From positions 1 through 14,577 of the forward strand of contig JBFIPX010000071.1 of NCBI GenBank assembly GCA_041609895.1: a stretch of 14,577 nucleotides of DNA, written 5' to 3'. The notes below the pieces were generated by a model. The model was not told the DNA's origin and did no database searches. It saw only the letters and a list, made by a program, of their open reading frames with translations. Both the position numbers and the translations under genes were made by a program. Below are positions 1 to 6,149 of the stretch, piece by piece. The DNA comes from JAHHLP01 sp041609895 (lineage in GTDB: Bacteria > Bacteroidota > Rhodothermia > Rhodothermales > JABDKH01). Numbering within the stretch: the stretch's first letter is position 1; each line of letters opens with the position of its first letter.

Positions 1-1572
1 GATTTCGACACCAGCGACCTTTTGGAGGTACCTGGAGATTGGAACTCGCAGAGAACCGACCTCTTCCTGTACGAAGGGACCGTCTGGTACAAGCAGGACT
101 TCGACTACGACCTGCACGACGGCCGTCGTCTGTTCGTCTACTTTGGCGCCGCGAACTACGAGGCTAAGGTTTGGCTCAACGGCGAATACCTGGGCGAGCA
201 CGTCGGCGGTTTCACGCCCTTCCAGTTCGAAATCACTGACCACGTTCGCGCGACCGACAACTTCCTAATCGTCAAGGTCGACAACAAGCGAGTCAGACAC
301 GGCGTGCCGACGCTTAACACCGATTGGTGGAATTACGGCGGGCTAACTCGGGACGTGATGTTGGTAGAAGTGCCCGATACCTACGTTAAGGACTACTTCC
401 TTCAACTCGAACCGGACGCTTCCGACCGCATCGCCGGGTGGGTGCAACTGGATGGCCCGACTCGCGCGCAGAATGTTACCGTTCGCATTCCGGAAGCGGG
501 TCTGGAAACGACCGTCGCGACCGACGCTGACGGCTATGCCCCTATCGCACTAAAGGCAGAACTCACGTTGTGGTCGTCGTCCAACCCAAAACGATACGAC
601 GTGGTCATCGAATCGGAAACGGATCGAGTCGAGGAGAGAATCGGTTTTCGAACGATCGAGACGAGGGGGTACGATATACTGCTCAACGGCACGCCCATCT
701 TCCTTCGCGGAATTTCGATTCATGACGAAGCACCTATTCGGGGCGGACGCGCCTTCAGCCCGGAGGACGCTCGGACGTTGATGAGCTGGGCGCTCGAACT
801 CGGATGCAACTTCGTGCGGCTGGCGCACTACCCGCACAACGAGCACATGACTCGGATGGCTGACAGCCTGGGTCTGCTGGTCTGGTCCGAGATTCCGGTC
901 TACTGGACCATTCAGTGGGAGAACGAATCCACGTTCGCAAACGCTCGCAGACAACTCGCCGAGATGATCACGCGAGACAAGAACAGGGCGTCGATCATCT
1001 TGTGGTCCGTGTCGAACGAGACACCACTCAGCGAGCCGCGACTGGCCTTTCTTCGAGCTCTCGCAGAGGACGCACGCACTCTCGATTCCACTCGGCTGAT
1101 CACAGCCGCCCTCGAGCGTCACTATGTCAACCCGACCACCCAGATGATCGACGATCCGTTCGGTGTATACCTGGACGTCATTGGGGTTAACGAGTACCTC
1201 GGCTGGTATGACGGCCTACCGGATAAGACCGACAATATGGAGTGGCAGATGACGTACGAGAAACCGCTCGTTATCAGCGAGTTCGGAGCGGGCGCGCGAC
1301 AAGGCTTTCATGGAGACGAACTAACACGATGGTCCGAAGAATATCAGGCCAGCGTGTACAGGCACCAGATCGACATGCTGCGTCGGGTCCCCTTCCTTCG
1401 CGGCATGACACCCTGGATCCTCGCGGACTTCCGCTCGCCGCGCCGTCCACTACCAGAGATTCAGGACTTCTGGAACAGGAAGGGCCTTATCTCGGATCGA
1501 GGCATTAGGAAGCAAGCTTTTTATGTGCTGCGGGATTTCTACGGTGAGATTAAAGCTCAGTACGAGCGGTAG
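1..1572 (+). CDS. Glycoside hydrolase family 2 enzyme, beta-glucuronidase/beta-galactosidase type (5' truncated by window)
   Basis: The frame is open from base 1, so the gene begins outside the window; the TTG at 22 is an internal codon. About 523 residues are visible. The order is that of GH2: the end of the jelly-roll sugar-binding domain (VPGDWN near residue 9, then NYEAKVWLNG), an Ig-like middle domain, and a TIM barrel starting near FLRGISIHDE. Counting from base 1, the acid/base Glu is E340 in WSVSNE and the nucleophile is E427 in VISEFG. An N-x-K motif (N492, K494 in WNRKGL), which in beta-glucuronidases contacts the sugar carboxylate, lies near the C terminus, so a uronic-acid substrate is plausible. 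The reaction would be retaining exo-hydrolysis of a terminal beta-linked sugar. Any signal peptide lies outside the window. Family assignment is firm; substrate is inference. Confidence 0.93.
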   Translation, partial: DFDTSDLLEVPGDWNSQRTDLFLYEGTVWYKQDFDYDLHDGRRLFVYFGAANYEAKVWLNGEYLGEHVGGFTPFQFEITDHVRATDNFLIVKVDNKRVRHGVPTLNTDWWNYGGLTRDVMLVEVPDTYVKDYFLQLEPDASDRIAGWVQLDGPTRAQNVTVRIPEAGLETTVATDADGYAPIALKAELTLWSSSNPKRYDVVIESETDRVEERIGFRTIETRGYDILLNGTPIFLRGISIHDEAPIRGGRAFSPEDARTLMSWALELGCNFVRLAHYPHNEHMTRMADSLGLLVWSEIPVYWTIQWENESTFANARRQLAEMITRDKNRASIILWSVSNETPLSEPRLAFLRALAEDARTLDSTRLITAALERHYVNPTTQMIDDPFGVYLDVIGVNEYLGWYDGLPDKTDNMEWQMTYEKPLVISEFGAGARQGFHGDELTRWSEEYQASVYRHQIDMLRRVPFLRGMTPWILADFRSPRRPLPEIQDFWNRKGLISDRGIRKQAFYVLRDFYGEIKAQYER

Positions 1573-1776
1573 TCGCAGAGCAACAACACAGCCAGACTCA
1601 CCGCCTTCAACGTTTTGATCATTTTTCGTCCTCGATTAGGGGAGGTTACTTGTCATTGACCCCGCCTATCGTACATTTTCAAACCGGCTCACAACATTGC
1701 TCCGTCAACTCTCTGAGATAGTTGCCAGGATATTCGATTCTGAATTGCCTGGGTCACAAACCAAGAGGTTATCGTC

Positions 1777-2667
1777 ATGCGTCCACCACTTTCACTCAAA
1801 ACATCTTGGCTCTTTTTGGCAGGCTTGCTCGTGCTTCTCGGAGCCACGTGTCAGGACGAGCCCGAAATTCAATTGGGAGCCAAGGTTGGATTCGGGTCCG
1901 GCTCGGTCTCCAGCTACGCCATTCTTGATAGTGACGGAAACCCGTCGGTCATCGGCGCCATGTTTGACGCCGCAGGGTTGCAGTCGCCGCCGCATCGCGC
2001 ATCCGACGAACTCTTTTGCAACGACCGTGACGGTGACGGTTCGATAGACAGACCGGCCGAATGCCTGATGACGCACGCATTTGTTATTCCCCTGCCGGAT
2101 GCAATCGCACGTCGAGACGATGTACCCTTCAAATGGATTCTCTTGAATTGGAATGCCATGGGTCACATCCCGCCGGGCATTTACGACTCGCCGCACTTCG
2201 ACGTCCACTTCATGATTGAGCCCATCGAATCGATTTTTTCAATTCTTCCGGGGAATTGCGGGCCAGAGTTCGTGCAGTGCGACCAGTTTGAAGTCGCCAG
2301 AAAGCCGCTTCCAGTCAATTACATACCGCCCGACTTCCAGGATGTCGAAGCCGTGGTCCCCGCCATGGGCAACCACCTTGTCGACGTGACCGGCTCCGAA
2401 TTTACGGGTGTGCCCTTTACGCGATCATGGATTTACGGGTCTTACGACGGGCGGATCACCTTCTATGAGGAGATGCTTACGATGGCGTACCTGACGAGCA
2501 AGCCCAACGTCTGCAACCCCATCAAGAGCCCGCCGGCAGTCGGACTGAGTGGCTACTATCCGACGAAGTCGTGCATCAAGTACGACGAGGCCAGCGATTC
2601 GTACTCCGTCTCCATGGAGGACTTCCAGTACAGGGAAGCCGAACCAGCTGTCACTACACAATCGTGA
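1777..2667 (+). CDS. Secreted, probably lipid-anchored TTHB210-like (DUF5602) protein
   Basis: The protein has 296 residues. A basic N terminus and hydrophobic stretch (residues 8-24) end in LLGATC, with Cys25 in lipobox position. Thr at -1 is unusual, so lipidation is likely rather than certain. The mature part has the layout I associate with the TTHB210-like/DUF5602 family: an N-terminal SYAILDSDGNPSVIG block, a histidine-rich centre (GH130, PHFDVHF with H140 and H144), MGNHLVD with H200 and D203, and an aromatic WIYGSYDGRITFYEEM block. The conserved His/Asp set suggests a metal site, which is inference. An acidic DRDGDGSID segment (83-91) resembles a calcium-binding loop. Six further cysteines could form disulfides outside the cytoplasm. 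AAGAGG about 10 nt before the ATG supports this start. It is convergent with the downstream protease and its function is unknown. Confidence 0.85.
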   Translation: MRPPLSLKTSWLFLAGLLVLLGATCQDEPEIQLGAKVGFGSGSVSSYAILDSDGNPSVIGAMFDAAGLQSPPHRASDELFCNDRDGDGSIDRPAECLMTHAFVIPLPDAIARRDDVPFKWILLNWNAMGHIPPGIYDSPHFDVHFMIEPIESIFSILPGNCGPEFVQCDQFEVARKPLPVNYIPPDFQDVEAVVPAMGNHLVDVTGSEFTGVPFTRSWIYGSYDGRITFYEEMLTMAYLTSKPNVCNPIKSPPAVGLSGYYPTKSCIKYDEASDSYSVSMEDFQYREAEPAVTTQS

Positions 2668-2767
2668 AGGCTGGTGCCTCTTCGCGGGCGTTCCTTTCGA
2701 CCTGAAAGGTAGCGTCAAATTCGATCATGGATTGAAGCCCGCCGGAGTCGCCAATTTCGGCGTACAT

Positions 2768-4147
2768 CTAGAAGTTGCCGACCCAGACTGACTTGGTCGT
2801 TGTGTTGGCCGGGACCCCATGGACCATGTCGACCGCGTTGGTCATCAGCGCCTCGCGGACCTGTGCAGGTGACGCGCTCGGGTTTTTCGACAGGTACAGC
2901 GCCGCTGCGCCCGCGACGTGCGGAGCGGCCGTCGATGTGCCACTCATGAGCACGCCCTTCCAACTACCCTTCAGCCCGTTGCCCGTAGAGAGAATGTCTA
3001 CGCCGGGCGCCTGGAGGTCGACCATCGGCCCATAGTTCGAGAAGTAGGCAAACCGGTTGTACACATCATAGGCGCCCACGGTGATGGCGTCCGCGACGTG
3101 AGCCGGCGTGATCGTCGACGCATCGATACCTTCGTTACCCGCCGCAATCACTACGGTTATGCCTGCGTCGATCGCGGCTTGCACCGCAAGGTCAAGGGCA
3201 TTGTATGCAGTCGTGCCCACGTCGGCGCCGAAGCTCATGTTGATCACCATCGGTCGCTCAGGATTCGCGAGCTTACGGGCGATGGCGAGATCGACGGCTT
3301 CGACGGCCGTGGATAGTTCGCTCTCTCCTGCATCGTCGAGTACCTTGATCGCCCAAACCGGTAGGCAGGGAGCGACACCGACCGTGCCGTCGTCATTGTC
3401 ACACTCAGCAACAGTACCGGCGACGTGCGAGGCATGTCCGTACTCGTCGTCAATCCATCTCGTGCCGGCAAGATTCGTACCCTCCGTCACGTTAATATTC
3501 ACGTCCGGCTGGCCCGAATCGATAAGGATCAGATCCACACCCTTTACGCTTCCCCTTCCGTCACCGGAGACCGTGGAACTCTGGGTCCCACCGATCCGCT
3601 CGATGCCCCAGGGCAGCTTCTGATCTGCATTGGAAATGACACCCTGTTGCCCCGGCAGACCGATATAGATGTCCGGCTCGGCCCATTCAACATCCGGGTC
3701 CTCCTCGATCATGCGCAGGAACTCGTCCAGTTTCGTTTGATCGAGGGTGACGGCCATGCCGTTAAAAGCGTATCGGGAGAGGAGCTTGTACCGCGAGAGA
3801 AACTTGTACCGCGAGAGAAACTTGCTCGCGTCGAGTTCTATGTCGAAGTCGGCGCTCATTCCAAGAATAAGGTCGACATTCGTGCCGCTGGTTTCGTCGC
3901 TCGTACCTACGGTTCCTGTTGAGCCATCCGTTGTCTCAGATGATTCGTTCAGGAGAGCCCGTCCACCCTTTGCGAGTCGCTCGGAGTCGGTTGCCAGCAA
4001 GTGGGCGTGACGGAATTTTGAAAATGAGGTCGTCGGAACCTGATTCGGGCTAGCGTCGAAAGAAATCGAATCGTCTGAACAACCTGTCAGAGTAGATAGC
4101 GTGAGGACAGGGAGTGCCAGAGCGGAAAGAAGTGCGCGGATTTTCAT
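2768..4147 (-). CDS. Subtilisin-like (S8) serine protease, lipoprotein, with I9-like propeptide (protease 1)
   Basis: An ATG start at 4147 gives 459 residues. A possible TTG start at 4204 would read through the conserved leader and place non-signal sequence before the signal peptide, so it is rejected. The signal peptide ends in a clean lipobox, LTGC (Cys23), predicting an envelope lipoprotein. Residues about 127-162 (FNGMAVTL, then DPDVEWAEPD) match an inhibitor-I9 propeptide, and the catalytic domain follows from about 178 (LPWGIERIGG). The triad is Asp210 (LILIDSG), His238 (GHASHVAG) and Ser405 (SGTSTAAPHVAG), with oxyanion Asn338 (AAGN). Three tandem hexapeptides, KFLSRY-KFLSRY-KLLSRY, occupy residues 109-126 just before the I9 core. 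No T9SS sorting domain follows; the protein ends soon after the last catalytic helix. It is a diverged paralogue of the protease at 6150-7469. No Shine-Dalgarno sequence is seen; a hairpin ends 2 nt before the start. Confidence 0.95.
   Translation of the reverse strand: MKIRALLSALALPVLTLSTLTGCSDDSISFDASPNQVPTTSFSKFRHAHLLATDSERLAKGGRALLNESSETTDGSTGTVGTSDETSGTNVDLILGMSADFDIELDASKFLSRYKFLSRYKLLSRYAFNGMAVTLDQTKLDEFLRMIEEDPDVEWAEPDIYIGLPGQQGVISNADQKLPWGIERIGGTQSSTVSGDGRGSVKGVDLILIDSGQPDVNINVTEGTNLAGTRWIDDEYGHASHVAGTVAECDNDDGTVGVAPCLPVWAIKVLDDAGESELSTAVEAVDLAIARKLANPERPMVINMSFGADVGTTAYNALDLAVQAAIDAGITVVIAAGNEGIDASTITPAHVADAITVGAYDVYNRFAYFSNYGPMVDLQAPGVDILSTGNGLKGSWKGVLMSGTSTAAPHVAGAAALYLSKNPSASPAQVREALMTNAVDMVHGVPANTTTKSVWVGNF
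3770..3823 (-). repeat. 18-bp tandem repeat encoding hexapeptide KFLSRY (three units)
   Basis: Three in-frame 18-bp units encode KFLSRY, KFLSRY and KLLSRY (residues 109-126 of protease 1). The first two units are nearly identical at the DNA level, consistent with recent slippage or duplication. A related repeat lies at the corresponding place in the second protease, so the motif has been kept in both paralogues. The role is unknown; it sits in the propeptide and not in the catalytic domain. Confidence 0.9.
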
Positions 4148-4335
4148 GAGGGACCAGAATTTGTTGGTTCTGATCCCGCCCGCGCAGATAGGGATCCATA
4201 TCAAATGTGGGCCGCCGCGAGCTGTTTCTGCTCTTTGGCGGGTACGCGAGCCAACCCATCGAGTTGACCGACCACATCTTGTGTACGGCCCATTGGACGG
4301 ATGGATTTGGCCCGTTCAGAATCGGGATCGGAAAA
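4148..4335 (-). ncRNA. Structured 5' leader of protease 1 (novel candidate cis-regulatory RNA, copy 1)
   Basis: This untranslated stretch matches the leader at 5948-6149. In the core (4277 down to 4205) I count 59 of 73 aligned columns identical. Predicted fold, on the minus strand: outer stem ATGTGG (4277-4272) with CCACAT (4210-4205); hairpin A with GGTCA (4269-4265) and TGGCT (4253-4249), continuing as ACTC/GGGT around triloop GAT; invariant linker CGCGTAC (4248-4242); hairpin B with CCGCC (4241-4237) and GGCGG (4216-4212), and inside it GAGC/GCTC around a 7-nt loop. A 15-nt spacer leads to the invariant ATCTGCGCGGGCGGG (4189-4175), then the start-adjacent hairpin. Weaker similarity reaches to about 4335. 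I recognise no known riboswitch, ribozyme or leader family. A duplicated DNA regulatory region is the alternative, but the compensatory base changes favour RNA. Confidence 0.75.
4150..4177 (-). promoter_or_regulatory. Start-adjacent hairpin of protease 1
   Basis: GGGATCAGAA (4177-4168) pairs with TTCTGGTCCC (4159-4150) over 10 bp, with one G-U pair and an 8-nt loop. The stem ends 2 nt before the ATG at 4147, so the ribosome docking site lies inside it. There is no Shine-Dalgarno sequence. A hairpin of different sequence occupies the same place before the second protease. It probably controls access to the start codon. Confidence 0.7.
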
Positions 4336-4409
4336 TATTTCCTTCTGATAAGTCAGGTTCGATCACCGGCACCGCACGAGGCACCCCGCCAAGATTTCCT
4401 GGCAAGGCA

Positions 4410-4432
4410 TCTGGCCTACGCGTCCGGCCAGA
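4410..4432 (-). terminator. Possible hairpin terminator after the T9SS cargo gene
   Basis: A perfect 7-bp inverted repeat (TCTGGCC/GGCCAGA, 9-nt loop) lies 36 nt downstream of the stop codon of the minus-strand gene at 4469-5377 and upstream of the protease 1 leader. No T-rich tract follows, so it may only stabilise the 3' end or be incidental. The promoter of protease 1 would have to lie between here and about 4335. Confidence 0.3.
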
Positions 4433-4468
4433 GTCAAGGGACACCGTTCAGTAATTGGAGTATCAGCG

Positions 4469-5377
4469 CTATCTGGACACGATCATCGGCCTGGTTTTCG
4501 CGGAGCCGTCGCCTTCTATCCGGTATAGATATACACCCGAGGGCAGCGTCGAGGCGTCGAAGCTCACATGATGACCGCCCTGCGGTAAATAACCCGCGAC
4601 CAACTCCTCGACTTGCCGACCCAGCAGATCAAAAATCGCAACGCTGACAAAGGTCGGCTTGTTGAGTGAGAAACTCAGCTTAGTCCTTTCGCTGAAAGGA
4701 TTAGGATAGTTTTCGAGAGCCGTCACGGCTGTGACCCATTCGCCTTCGTCGACAGTTGTAGAACCGCTGAAACTGATATCGTCCACCAAGAACACGGAAC
4801 CCGGCTGCGGTGTCGTCCCGACACCCTGTACCGTGATGATAATCCAACAATGAGTAGGAGGATCGCCACTTGAGTAATTTATCGGGGCCGTGAAGGCGGT
4901 ATACGAGGATGCTGCAGGCAGAGAGAGACTGCCGAGTCCGACCAAGGCGCTATCTGTCGACGTGAATCTCAACATCTGGACAATGACCAGCAGTTCGTCG
5001 CCTCCGACGGCGTCAAGAATGTAGAAGCCGCTGACGGCCGGCTCGGCGTTTGACACCAGGAAGCCTGGTTCCGGCGGGACCGTTGATCCTGGTCCGAAGG
5101 TGGCAATCGATTCCAGCCGGGGAATCTGTACGTTGAACGGTGGCGGCAGTGAAGTGCCTACGACTTCACCACGAACTGCGAGGTTGCCCGTCCGAGCTGT
5201 TGCTGTCTGCGTGACATTTTGAGTGGGCTGACCGATGCTCAGCGTCCACTGTTCGGGGAAAAGCAGCGGTGTGTTAGGTACGGTAAACCAGGCCTCGAAA
5301 CTCCCATTGGGGACCTGTGCGTGCAGGTCGCACGTCCACAGCAAGAGAAGCACGGCTGGAAGAAGGGTTGCTCTCAT
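4469..5377 (-). CDS. Secreted protein with C-terminal T9SS type A sorting domain
   Basis: The protein has 302 residues. A Sec signal peptide ends LHA at residue 20, and the mature chain starts QVPNGSFEAW, a common opening of Bacteroidota surface proteins with a carbohydrate-binding-like beta-sandwich. The middle (about 23-205) ends in VFLVDDISFSG, typical of such jelly-roll modules. The last about 80 residues form the type A sorting domain: YPNPF (224-228), FDLLGRQVEEL (249-259), then GVYLYRI (281-287) and a short basic tail. The cargo would cross the outer membrane by the type IX system, lose the tail and be released or anchored. No catalytic motif is visible, so the function is unknown, perhaps adhesion or glycan binding. 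GGAG lies 6 nt before the ATG. It sits between the two S8 proteases and is divergent from the second. Confidence 0.9.
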   Translation of the reverse strand: MRATLLPAVLLLLWTCDLHAQVPNGSFEAWFTVPNTPLLFPEQWTLSIGQPTQNVTQTATARTGNLAVRGEVVGTSLPPPFNVQIPRLESIATFGPGSTVPPEPGFLVSNAEPAVSGFYILDAVGGDELLVIVQMLRFTSTDSALVGLGSLSLPAASSYTAFTAPINYSSGDPPTHCWIIITVQGVGTTPQPGSVFLVDDISFSGSTTVDEGEWVTAVTALENYPNPFSERTKLSFSLNKPTFVSVAIFDLLGRQVEELVAGYLPQGGHHVSFDASTLPSGVYLYRIEGDGSAKTRPMIVSR

Positions 5378-5947
5378 GGTATACTCCGTTGTCGTCCGTA
5401 GCGATTGAGTTGGCTAAGCGTCCGTCGTTCGAGAACGCGTCGCGTTGGACCGGGCGATGCCGAAACAGGGCCGCGTAGACCTGACCCTTGAGGTCGATAC
5501 AAAAAAGCTCCGAGTATGTCTGTGGGGGTTTCTGCCCGGCCGCGTGTCGATGATGTTCCTACGTCCTGTTCAAGCGGAGCAAACGGCAAGCCGCATGGTC
5601 CTGCCTGGGAAATCAGAACTCCGTGAGGTATGAGCAACCGTCCGGCACGCTTCTTTCGGACGTGGAGACTGGAGTGACTACGACTGGACAGAGCTATTCT
5701 TCTATTTAGCAGGAAATCTCAAACGACAATCTCTCTCGCCCCGGACCGACACGCTCAGTGCAGACGGGTAGGTGACGGTAGGGCGAGAAAGGCAGCGCGG
5801 CATCCCCCCAGGAACCTCTATGGTCGTGGACGCTCCAGACTCGATTTAAGATTCCAGGCTTACGGTCGATAATCTTCCATGCGTGCTAGGCGCCAAAGCA
5901 ATTCAGGCGCACAGTCTGCGACCCGGTCGTTAGCCCGGATGTTCTTC
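5378..5947. other. 570-bp divergent intergenic region, no convincing gene
   Basis: This stretch separates the T9SS cargo gene (minus) from the structured leader of the second protease (plus) and must hold both promoters. Short open frames here have no ribosome site, no recognisable motif and biased composition, and I do not call them. A GCGCC/GGCGC inverted repeat (5890-5910) is the only dyad I noted. No assignable function for 5640-5880. Confidence 0.6.
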
Positions 5948-6149
5948 TTTTCAACATCTTGATCCTGAAAGGAGCAATCTAGTCCGTCATTATAGAGACG
6001 GATAGAGGAATGTGGTCGGTCGACTCTTTGAGACGGCCCGCGTACCCGCGAAGAGCTGACACTGCTCGACGCGGCCCACATTGATTTAGCATTTCGGTCC
6101 CATCTGCGCGGGCGGGGCCAGAGTATTCACAACTCTGGCCATTATTATT
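5948..6149 (+). ncRNA. Structured 5' leader of protease 2 (novel candidate cis-regulatory RNA, copy 2)
   Basis: This is the second copy of the element at 4148-4335. Outer stem AATGTGG (6009-6015) with CCACATT (6076-6082); hairpin A GGTCG (6018-6022) with CGGCC (6034-6038), topped by CTC/GAG around TTT; invariant CGCGTAC (6039-6045); hairpin B CCGCG (6046-6050) with CGCGG (6070-6074), enclosing GAGC (6053-6056)/GCTC (6064-6067) with a 7-nt loop. The invariant ATCTGCGCGGGCGGG lies at 6102-6116 and runs into the start-adjacent hairpin. Relative to copy 1, the hairpin A closing pair changes from A-U to G-C and the hairpin B inner pair from C-G to G-C, both preserving pairing. A 6-bp hairpin TCCGTC/GACGGA (5983-6002) lies further upstream and is not matched in the same form in copy 1. 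The ligand or signal is unknown. Confidence 0.75.
6116..6140 (+). promoter_or_regulatory. Start-adjacent hairpin of protease 2
   Basis: GGCCAGAGT (6116-6124) pairs perfectly with ACTCTGGCC (6132-6140), a 9-bp stem with a 7-nt loop. Only an ATTATTATT linker separates it from the ATG at 6150. The linker has no Shine-Dalgarno sequence and the usual position of one is inside the stem. The first G of the 5' arm is the last base of the conserved 15-nt G-rich block, so alternative pairing of that block could open this hairpin. Confidence 0.72.

Noticed and set aside
550..1122. 190-codon open frame on the minus strand
   Set aside because: It lies wholly inside the GH2 gene, antisense to conserved catalytic motifs, and its translation shows no domain, signal or ribosome site. 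It is a composition shadow.
2693..2709. CCTTTC/GAAAGG hairpin between the convergent DUF5602 and protease 1 genes as a terminator
   Set aside because: The stem is only 6 bp, AT-rich in the middle, and no T tract follows on either strand.
3770..3823. Tandem repeat as a CRISPR or noncoding satellite
   Set aside because: The units are contiguous, in frame, without spacers, and encode a hexapeptide inside a real gene.
4148..4204. Upstream TTG start (4204) for protease 1
   Set aside because: It would put 19 codons of the conserved leader before the signal peptide and require translation through the start-adjacent hairpin. The ATG at 4147 gives a proper lipoprotein signal.
5374..5637. 87-codon minus-strand frame upstream of the T9SS gene
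   Set aside because: No recognisable motif, no ribosome site, and it overlaps the start of the well-supported T9SS gene.
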